Below are positions 1-3,689 of a stretch of DNA of 7,085 nt, one piece after another. The notes below the pieces were generated by a model. The model was given only the letters and a program-made list of their open reading frames with translations. It had not been told where the DNA came from and ran no database searches. Source of the DNA: XYA12-FULL-58-9 sp001798605 (GTDB lineage: Bacteria > Myxococcota > XYA12-FULL-58-9); contig DAINMX010000291.1 of assembly GCA_036736205.1 (NCBI GenBank), positions 1 to 7,085 on the forward strand, written 5' to 3'. The position numbers and the translations under genes are program-made. Positions within the stretch are counted from its first letter, which is position 1. Each line of letters begins with the position of its first letter.

Positions 1-2
1 AA

Positions 3-236
3 TTTGAACGGTCGTTGATCATCGAGCGTACGCGGCTCGGCCTTGAGCGTGCCCGACGCGCCGGCAAGCGCCTCGGTCGTCCACCGGTGGCGACGCCACC
101 CGCCGACAAGGTCAAGAAGCTCAAGGCAAAGGGCTCGACGTGGGAGGAGATTGCGGCACGGTTGAAGTGCTCGGTTTGGGCCGCAAGACAAGCTGTGAAA
201 AAGGGGGGTCGAAAACGAGGTTCTCGGACCCAGTAA
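3..236 (+). CDS. Serine recombinase (resolvase/invertase family), C-terminal part only
   Basis: The gene enters from the left edge already in frame, so the catalytic serine and most of the N-terminal domain lie outside the window. The 77 visible residues begin FERSLIIERTRLGLERARRAG, the end of the long E helix that ends the catalytic domain in Tn3-type resolvases and Hin-type invertases. The RLGRPP linker follows, then a Hin-like helix-turn-helix (KVKKLKAKGSTWEEIAARL) and a short basic tail. In this family the E helix contacts the minor groove and the HTH binds the recombination site. Full members have about 180-200 residues, so about 110-120 are missing. No paired res/hix-type repeat site was recognised downstream. 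It could be an element resolvase or a multimer resolvase, which would fit the neighbouring partition genes. The TTG at 15 is an internal Leu codon, not a start. Confidence 0.9.
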   Translation, partial: FERSLIIERTRLGLERARRAGKRLGRPPVATPPADKVKKLKAKGSTWEEIAARLKCSVWAARQAVKKGGRKRGSRTQ

Positions 237-331
237 AATCGCGGGCTGGACGAGTTGTTAATGGTGCTGTGAGAAACGAACGTTTTACACAGATTACATT
301 GCAGTGGTTCAACTGGTTTTGGGAGGATTGA

Positions 332-544
332 TCAACCAATGGCACGAAGCTCGGGGGTCTCGTTTTCCATCGCCGTGATGCCCTTTTGGATTTGATCAAC
401 GGCATCTGTGTCGAACATTGGTTCTCCACATTGCGTACAGACCCATGCGGGAACGTTATCCCAGGAGATGTGATAACCATTCCTGTCAACGCTGAACGGG
501 GCAGTTTTGCGTTCCATTTCGCCTTGGCAGTGCATGCACTTCAT
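332..544 (-). CDS. YgiT-type zinc-finger protein, probable antitoxin of the DUF4258 pair
   Basis: A 70-residue protein with two CxxC pairs (C3/C6 in MKCMHC and C36/C39 in WVCTQCGE), the four-cysteine zinc knuckle of YgiT-type domains, i.e. the N-terminal half of MqsA. The MqsA C-terminal Xre-type HTH is absent, so this protein probably does not bind DNA the way MqsA does. ATG 544 is chosen because it begins at the first CxxC, overlaps the preceding stop as ATGA, and has an AAGGGTGA purine run upstream. An ATG at 577 would add 11 residues lying inside the upstream gene. YgiT-type proteins are commonly paired with small toxins of the RelE/MqsR/DUF4258 kind, so the role as cognate antitoxin is inferred from family and context. 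No HTH is visible, so the regulation of the pair must lie elsewhere. Confidence 0.85.
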   Translation of the reverse strand: MKCMHCQGEMERKTAPFSVDRNGYHISWDNVPAWVCTQCGEPMFDTDAVDQIQKGITAMENETPELRAIG

Positions 545-858
545 TTCTTCACCCTTGTCCTTAAATCGCTGGACCAAAGCGATCGGTTAGGCACATAGGC
601 GGTGATGATCGCCAAGTACTCGTCCTTTGGGGAGCATACCACATGCAAACCACGGCCTCCATCGCCCGTACCCAGCATGAGGCAACTGTGTCCCCGTGGA
701 TCTTCTGGATAGTTCTCGATAACCTCACCCGTTGTCACGACGTGTTGGACTTCCTTGGCAGCAATCATTGGATCGCGGCGTGTCATTTGTCGAATGGCGT
801 GGGGTAGGAAGAGCAGCTGTTTTGATGCCGCTTCTCTAACTTTTACGAGGATATCCAT
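541..858 (-). CDS. DUF4258 family protein, probable type II toxin
   Basis: A 105-residue protein matching the DUF4258 pattern. It has an N-terminal helix with HAIRQMTRRD (residues 20-29), then GEVIENYPEDPRGHSCLMLG (44-63), a strand LHVVCSPKDE (71-80) and the terminal YLAIITAYVPN...W (81-95). The family is thought to share the small RelE/BrnT-like toxin fold; a ribonuclease role is inferred, not shown. Typical length is 80-110 residues, so it appears intact. The stop overlaps the YgiT-type gene by ATGA, making a toxin-first pair with translational coupling. Start ATG 858 has only a weak GGAAAA upstream, while a possible small ORF (836-964) with a strong ribosome-binding site runs into it. It lies downstream of the partition genes on the same strand, so it may be read from their transcript. 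Confidence 0.85.
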   Translation of the reverse strand: MDILVKVREAASKQLLFLPHAIRQMTRRDPMIAAKEVQHVVTTGEVIENYPEDPRGHSCLMLGTGDGGRGLHVVCSPKDEYLAIITAYVPNRSLWSSDLRTRVKK

Positions 859-964
859 TTTTCCGGGATAACACCGTCGACCCGTGAAACCTAGCGAACG
901 GCATCAGCCTCACAATTTTTGGATCGGCCACGACGGCTGATGTTTTTGCAGTTCCGGAATCCAT
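836..964 (-). CDS. Possible 42-residue leader ORF bridging the partition genes and the DUF4258 toxin
   Basis: On the minus strand, GGAGG (972-976) sits 7 nt before ATG 964, the best-spaced Shine-Dalgarno in this stretch. The ORF begins MDSGTAKTSAVVADPKIVRL and ends NGYPRKS at a TAG. Its start is only 39 nt after the stop of the RHH gene, and its end overlaps the first 23 nt of the DUF4258 gene in another frame. No family is recognised. It could be a real small protein, or a leader whose translation carries ribosomes onto the weakly signalled toxin start. It could also be a chance ORF, although the site strength argues against pure chance. The product itself is uncertain. Confidence 0.4.
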   Translation of the reverse strand: MDSGTAKTSAVVADPKIVRLMPFARFHGSTVLSRKNGYPRKS

Positions 965-1003
965 GTCGTTGCCTCCACATTCATCATAGGGCCGTAGGGC
1001 CTG

Positions 1004-1327
1004 TTAGCGGTTATGTTTGGGAAGCCAGCCAGCCAGAGCCTCGCGCACGAGGTCGCTGATCATATGTGGTTCTCTGCGCTTTCGGCGGGTGTGCGACAGC
1101 TCCTGCAATGTCTCGTGCATGTCGGGCGGCAGTGTTACGGATATTTTTACGAAATCCGATTTCCGATTTCTTTTTTCGGATGTGTCAGGTGCCCTCCGCG
1201 ACTCCGGTGCAGCCTGCGTGCGCGGCGTCCGTACTTCGCGAGGTGTCTCCATCTGAGCCGGAGGTGATACCGGGACTTGATCTTGCTTGGCAATTTCAGC
1301 CAGCGAGAGCCGCTTGTGTTGTGGCAT
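1004..1327 (-). CDS. Small ribbon-helix-helix partition protein (ParG/ParB-like centromere binder)
   Basis: A 107-residue protein. Residues 1-58 are a flexible, Pro/Arg/Gln-rich basic arm. Residues 59-104 form a ribbon-helix-helix: a strand (FVKISVTLPPDM), helix 1 (HETLQELSHTRRKR) and helix 2 (MISDLVREALAGWL). In ParG/omega-type partition systems, such a dimer binds centromere repeats and the par promoter, while the unstructured N-terminal arm stimulates the ParA ATPase. The position directly after a ParA gene fits that role. ATG 1327 is chosen because GGAGGA (1334-1339) lies 6 nt upstream. The longer frame reaching 1552 reads through parA coding sequence in another frame and is rejected. The gene overlaps parA by 32 nt. 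Its coding sequence contains a copy of the CCGAT motif found at the parA promoter. Confidence 0.8.
   Translation of the reverse strand: MPQHKRLSLAEIAKQDQVPVSPPAQMETPREVRTPRTQAAPESRRAPDTSEKRNRKSDFVKISVTLPPDMHETLQELSHTRRKRREPHMISDLVREALAGWLPKHNR
1151..1166. promoter_or_regulatory. Intragenic copy of the par operator-like motif
   Basis: GAAATCCGATTTCCGA here matches GAAATCCGATATCCGA at 2006-2021 in 15 of 16 positions. The run continues as TTTC, and a TCGGAT lies at 1176-1181, so the same half-site vocabulary is present in both orientations. It sits inside the RHH gene, in codons for the basic link before the RHH strand. It may be an extra binding site for the RHH protein, or a chance effect of Lys/Ser/Asp/Phe codons. 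Confidence 0.4.
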
Positions 1328-1985
1328 TCGACTTCCTCCGGAGGAGTTCAGTGACCTCTGTGGTGAGGGCGGTGATTTCGAGGTGAGCTGGACTGTTTGG
1401 GGCGTACGTGCAGATTCCTTGCCCGCCAGTAGCTGCGTCGGCGAGTGCGACCCGCAGGCCCACGCTCGTCTGTGCGATTGGTCCCCACGTCTTGAGAACC
1501 GTCGCAAGCTCCCGACCGGCCGCAGTGCTCTGGCGGATCTTCGAAGGGACAATCAAGTACGCCTTCGATTTGTCCAAGCTGAGAGCTTCTTTGCAGACCT
1601 CAATGGCGGCCTGCCCAGCTTCGATGTCCAGCGCGCTAGCGCCAACTGGCACCAAGATGACGTCGGCATAGAGAGCGGCGCGTAGGGAGACACTTTCGAT
1701 CGCGGGCGGTAGGTCGATGATGACGAGGTCAGCCTCGATCGCCTCGATCTCTTGCCGAAGATGTTTGCCGTCTCCATCTATTGCGACCCGTACGGCGTTT
1801 ACGCCCTCGGTGCCGTTGGTTTGGCCACGTGTGATCCACTTGAGTGCGCTTTGCTGGGGATCGGCATCCGCGATGACGACCCGTAGCTTTGGGTTTTGTG
1901 CGCGGAACTCATGGGCGAGGTGTACGGCAAGGGTGGTTTTGCCGACGCCTCCTTTTTGCTGGATGACCGAGATGACTTGTTTCAC
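1296..1985 (-). CDS. parA: ParA-type partition ATPase (short, type Ib-like)
   Basis: A 229-residue ParA/MinD-superfamily ATPase. The deviant Walker A motif KGGVGKTT is at residues 11-18 with both signature lysines, the A' motif ADADPQQSALKW at 39-50 and the Walker B region LVIIDLPP at 87-94. There is no N-terminal DNA-binding extension, so it belongs with short ParA proteins such as ParF, Soj and delta, which work with a small or separate centromere binder. ATP-bound dimers bind the nucleoid nonspecifically and move the plasmid complex. Start GTG 1985 is chosen because GGAGGA (1989-1994) lies just upstream and it gives the standard MKQVISVIQQKGG beginning. ATG 2003 lacks such a site, and ATG 2096 would place the operator repeats in coding sequence. 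The RHH gene follows with a 32-nt overlap. Confidence 0.9.
   Translation of the reverse strand: MKQVISVIQQKGGVGKTTLAVHLAHEFRAQNPKLRVVIADADPQQSALKWITRGQTNGTEGVNAVRVAIDGDGKHLRQEIEAIEADLVIIDLPPAIESVSLRAALYADVILVPVGASALDIEAGQAAIEVCKEALSLDKSKAYLIVPSKIRQSTAAGRELATVLKTWGPIAQTSVGLRVALADAATGGQGICTYAPNSPAHLEITALTTEVTELLRRKSNATTQAALAG
1334..1345. repeat. Palindrome containing the ribosome-binding site of the RHH gene
   Basis: TCCTCCGGAGGA is a perfect 12-bp palindrome inside the end of parA. Its GGAGGA half on the minus strand (1334-1339) is the Shine-Dalgarno of the RHH gene. In mRNA it could fold with a 4-bp stem and CCGG loop, hiding the site until ribosomes translating parA open it, which would couple the two genes. 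Confidence 0.5.
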
Positions 1986-1991
1986 GTTTCC

Positions 1992-2007
1992 TCCGATGTA
2001 CATCGGA
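1992..2007. promoter_or_regulatory. 16-bp perfect palindrome overlapping the parA ribosome-binding site
   Basis: TCCGATGTACATCGGA is a perfect palindrome whose last three bases on the minus strand are the first GGA of the parA GGAGGA site. As DNA it carries the CCGAT/ATCGG half-sites seen throughout the parA upstream region. As RNA it could form a 6-bp stem with a GUAC loop covering part of the Shine-Dalgarno. Either would allow control of ParA level. Confidence 0.55.
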
Positions 2008-2086
2008 AATCCGATATCCGAAACACTATATCCGAAATCGGCTTGTGCCAAGTTTTGTGAAATAGTATTTCCGATTTTCGAAATCG
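2006..2086. promoter_or_regulatory. Cluster of CCGAT/ATCGG dyads and direct repeats upstream of parA (putative operator/centromere)
   Basis: The cluster holds two exact copies of ATATCCGAAA (2014-2023 and 2028-2037), 14 bp apart. It also holds an inverted pair CCGA-AA-TCGG (2032-2041) and an interrupted dyad CGATTT...AAATCG (2072-2086). Together with the palindrome at 1992-2007 and the dyad at 2151-2164, the same half-site recurs in both orientations over about 170 bp. ParG/omega-type RHH proteins bind iterated short repeats upstream of parA that act as operator and sometimes centromere, so this is the obvious target of the RHH protein encoded downstream. That role is inferred. Confidence 0.65.
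2025..2051 (-). promoter_or_regulatory. Putative parA promoter
   Basis: On the minus strand, TTGGCA (2046-2051) and TATAGT (2025-2030) form a sigma70-like pair with a short 15-bp spacer. The spacer contains the CCGATTTCGG dyad, and ATATCCGAAA repeats lie on both sides of the -10, so a bound repressor would block polymerase. The predicted transcript would start about 30 nt before the GTG start of parA. Confidence 0.4.
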
Positions 2087-2150
2087 AAGAAAGCACGTTT
2101 GATCATATGGTTGCCGATAGTAACCGACCAGGGGTGCCATAATTTAAGAA

Positions 2151-2164
2151 TTCCGATTTCGGAA
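2151..2164. promoter_or_regulatory. Outlying CCGAT-type dyad
   Basis: TTCCGATTTCGGAA has perfect 6-bp arms (TTCCGA/TCGGAA) around TT. It shares the core of the dyads next to parA but lies about 70 bp farther upstream, between the par and parDE promoters. It may be a further RHH protein site. The rest of 2087-2273 shows no gene. Confidence 0.45.
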
Positions 2165-2273
2165 AACACGGTCAGCGCGAACAATGGGACCTCCAGCGCG
2201 CCTCACAGCAATACCGTCCGCAGGACGCGCCCTACGCCGGGCAGCGAGGTAGCGGTTTGCGTCTCGTTTGACT

Positions 2274-2292
2274 GGTGTGAATTATTCACACC
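2274..2292. promoter_or_regulatory. 19-bp perfect dyad, probable operator of the parD-parE pair
   Basis: GGTGTGAATTATTCACACC has 9-bp perfectly complementary arms around a central T, and lies 31 bp before the ParD start. A TTGACT (2268-2273) abuts its left side and a TATGTT (2297-2302) lies just to its right. The 23-bp gap between those is too long for a standard promoter, so the exact promoter is unclear. ParD-type antitoxins repress their own operon through dyads of this kind. Confidence 0.7.
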
Positions 2293-2323
2293 GTGGTATG
2301 TTGATGTTAGAAAGGGGGCTCCA

Positions 2324-2605
2324 ATGCCTGAAGTCAAAAAGCGGACAATCAGTCTACCTGAGGAACACACCATGTTCGTGGACCAACTGGTTGCCTCCGG
2401 AGCCTATGCCTCAGTGAGCGAAGTTGTGCGAGCTGGTCTGCGCGCGCTCCAGGAGCGCGACGCTGCGGTTGAGCGATGGCTGCGTGACGAAGTCGCACCC
2501 GTGTACGACGCGATGCTAGCCGACCCCAGTCGTGCACGCAGCTTGGAGGATGTTTTTGCCGACATCCGCACCCGACACGCCGATCGACTGAAGGAACACA
2601 GGTGA
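2324..2605 (+). CDS. parD: ParD-type antitoxin (ribbon-helix-helix)
   Basis: A 93-residue protein. Residues 1-45 are the RHH DNA-binding domain of the ParD/CC2985 type: strand VKKRTISLPEE, helix 1 HTMFVDQLVASGAYAS, then VSEVVRAGLRALQERD. Residues 46-93 form the charged helical tail that wraps the toxin, including RWLRDEVAPVYDAM and SLEDVFADIRTRH. ATG 2324 is chosen because AAAGGGGG (2311-2318) lies 5 nt upstream and it gives the family N-terminus. The open frame extends upstream to 2099, but that stretch holds the operator dyad and has no family similarity. In this family the antitoxin neutralises ParE and represses its own promoter. The stop overlaps the parE start as GTGA. Confidence 0.9.
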   Translation: MPEVKKRTISLPEEHTMFVDQLVASGAYASVSEVVRAGLRALQERDAAVERWLRDEVAPVYDAMLADPSRARSLEDVFADIRTRHADRLKEHR

Positions 2606-2904
2606 TCGAGCGAGTTGTCGAGTTCGCCCCTGAAGCTTTGGAGGACTTGCGTAGCCTGTACGATTGGATTGCGGATGCGGCCAGTCCGACCACTGCGCTT
2701 CGTTACATTGAGCGCATCGAAACTTACTGCCGAGAGATGAGCATCGCTTCGGAGCGAGGCCACACGCGCGATGACATTCGCCCCGGGTTGCGCATCGTCG
2801 GGTTCGAGCGGCGTCTTACGATCGCCTTCGCGGTATCGGAGACGCACGTCACGATTTTGCGATTGTTCTATGCTGGGCGAAACTGGGAAGAAGCCTTCGA
2901 GTAA
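2602..2904 (+). CDS. parE: ParE-type toxin (RelE/ParE superfamily)
   Basis: A 100-residue protein of normal family length. The helical hairpin begins EFAPEALEDLRSLYDWIAD and continues through TTALRYIERIETYCREM. The C-terminal sheet has GLRIVGFERRLTIAFAV (62-78) and VTILRLFYAGRNWEEAF (83-99), the hallmark end of ParE proteins. Characterised ParE toxins poison DNA gyrase, although some relatives differ in target, so gyrase is an expectation from family only. The GTG start overlaps the ParD stop by four bases (GTGA), which implies translational coupling and keeps toxin synthesis tied to antitoxin synthesis. Nothing in the reading frame suggests inactivation. Confidence 0.92.
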   Translation: MIERVVEFAPEALEDLRSLYDWIADAASPTTALRYIERIETYCREMSIASERGHTRDDIRPGLRIVGFERRLTIAFAVSETHVTILRLFYAGRNWEEAFE

Positions 2905-2933
2905 GCCGCCGATGCCCTGCTGCCTATCCACCT

Positions 2934-2959
2934 GACTTCGCGCAACCCTTCACGAAGTC
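2934..2959. terminator. Stem-loop downstream of parE, possible weak terminator
   Basis: GACTTCG (2934-2940) and CGAAGTC (2953-2959) form a 7-bp perfect stem around a 12-nt loop, 30 nt after the parE stop. No T-tract follows on the plus strand, so intrinsic termination would be inefficient. It may instead be an RNA end-protecting hairpin. Confidence 0.35.
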
Positions 2960-3005
2960 GCCCTTCTGCCGTGGGGCGGTTGGCCTCCGACATACTTCCA
3001 CGATC

Positions 3006-3021
3006 TTTTGGCCAAAAAAAA
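3006..3021. repeat. TTTTGGCCAAAA palindrome with A8 run
   Basis: A perfect 12-bp palindrome (3006-3017) whose right arm extends into eight As (3014-3021). It lies in the 187-bp gap between parE and the HTH gene, where no other gene is visible. It could be a bent or regulatory site for the HTH gene 70 bp downstream. No function can be assigned. Confidence 0.3.
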
Positions 3022-3091
3022 CGCACCCCGGCTTTGTGGGTAAAACTGCGCTGACCCGCTCCAGATCAGGCTCCGCTCATCGTTTGCCACT

Positions 3092-3442
3092 ATGGCTGCC
3101 CCTTTGGGTGTCGACCTTCGGTGTACGTTTCCCCGCACAGCACCAGACGACCTTTACAACTTGTCAGCCGCAGCCCAGCTCGTGGGACTGTCGGCGGAGT
3201 ACCTGCGCCGGTTGACAGACGGTGGAAAAGTGAAGGTCAGACGCATGCCATCCGGTCATCGAGTCTATTCGCGTCGGGATCTGGAAGCGTTTCAGGAAGA
3301 GCGAAAGAAAAACCCGGTTCGCCCTGGCCGTCCCAAGAAGAAGGCCGCCAAGGTGAGCAAGAAGATAGAGACAGAGACGAAGGGGAGCGCGAAGGCTCTT
3401 GCTCGCTGGGCTCGGTGGCTCGGTGGCTCGCTGGCCCGCTGA
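3092..3442 (+). CDS. Excisionase/MerR-like winged-helix DNA-binding protein with basic tail
   Basis: A 116-residue protein. Residues 22-72 fit the HTH_17/excisionase pattern: YNLSAAAQLVGLSAEYLRRL is the HTH, the wing is GGKVKVRRMPSGHRVYSRR, and the domain ends DLEAFQEERKK. Residues 73-100 are very basic, with an AT-hook-like RPGRPKKKAAK (77-87). The last 14 residues are read from an octamer repeat. Such proteins act as excision directionality factors or small regulators of mobile elements, often encoded near recombinases, but no integrase is visible here. ATG 3092 is the only ATG upstream of the domain after the TAA at 3041. It has no clear Shine-Dalgarno, so translation may be weak or leaderless. 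Residues 1-21 are not typical of the family, so the start is less certain than the domain. Confidence 0.75.
   Translation: MAAPLGVDLRCTFPRTAPDDLYNLSAAAQLVGLSAEYLRRLTDGGKVKVRRMPSGHRVYSRRDLEAFQEERKKNPVRPGRPKKKAAKVSKKIETETKGSAKALARWARWLGGSLAR
3401..3441 (+). repeat. Five-copy octamer repeat at the 3' end of the HTH gene
   Basis: Units are GCTCGCTG (3401), GCTCGGTG (3410), GCTCGGTG (3418), GCTCGCTG (3426) and GCCCGCTG (3434), with one extra G between the first two. The stop codon of the HTH gene uses the last TG of the array. Because 8 is not a multiple of 3, loss or gain of a unit would change the protein C-terminus. Confidence 0.7.
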
Positions 3443-3507
3443 CCACTATTGCCAACAGGTCGCGAAACAGGGTGAAAAACTAGCTAGCTGTGCCGCAGCC
3501 GCAACAA

Positions 3508-3526
3508 CCCTCTGCGAAGCAGAGGG
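3508..3526. terminator. Compact 8-bp hairpin between convergent genes
   Basis: CCCTCTGC and GCAGAGGG enclose a GAA loop, a perfect and G+C-rich stem. It lies 66 nt after the HTH gene stop and faces the large leftward gene, so it could end transcripts from either side. Neither strand has a convincing T-tract after the stem, so a structural RNA role is equally possible. Confidence 0.4.
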
Positions 3527-3537
3527 CGAAAACCAGT

Positions 3538-3564
3538 GCCACCTTCGCGGTTCAAGCAGGTGGC
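3538..3564. terminator. Second hairpin next to the compact stem-loop
   Basis: GCCACCT (3538-3544) pairs perfectly with AGGTGGC (3558-3564) around a 13-nt loop, 11 nt after the 3508-3526 hairpin. The two adjacent stems form a structured block in the 247-bp gap between the convergent genes. No T-tract follows. Nothing else gene-like is seen in 3443-3689. Confidence 0.35.
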
Positions 3565-3635
3565 GAGTAGGGTCCGGGCTCATTGCTGGGCTCTCGGGAC
3601 AGTTGATTTTCGGGGTCAGTGCAAGGCGTCCAGTC

Positions 3636-3662
3636 GATCTTGGATCTTGGCCCTTGGCCTTG
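3636..3662 (+). repeat. Short degenerate heptamer repeat
   Basis: GATCTTG, GATCTTG, GCCCTTG and then GCCTTG run head to tail just beyond the end of the 708-codon leftward gene. It is low-complexity sequence with no visible function. It could reflect replication slippage in a non-coding gap. Confidence 0.4.
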
Positions 3663-3689
3663 GCGGGTCGATATGGGCACCCTGACCTC

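Noticed and set aside
121..489. Leftward 122-codon frame opposite the recombinase end
   Set aside because: It overlaps the recombinase and the YgiT-type gene on other frames, with no start signal or recognisable family.
987..1002. TAGGGCCG/TAGGGCCT octamer repeat as a terminator after the RHH gene
   Set aside because: It is a direct repeat rather than a clean stem, and no T-tract follows on the minus strand.
1004..1552. Longer RHH protein starting at ATG 1552
   Set aside because: The first 75 codons overlap parA out of frame and look like shadow sequence. ATG 1327 has a strong Shine-Dalgarno.
1296..2096. Longer ParA starting at ATG 2096 or ATG 2003
   Set aside because: The extra residues come from the dyad-rich promoter region and lack a ribosome-binding site. 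GTG 1985 has GGAGGA upstream and gives the normal family N-terminus.
1717..2142. Plus-strand 141-codon frame opposite parA
   Set aside because: It is antisense to the ParA Walker motifs and spans the par promoter. No domain is seen.
2099..2605. ParD starting at ATG 2099
   Set aside because: It would translate through the 19-bp operator dyad. ATG 2324 has a purine-rich site and matches the family start.
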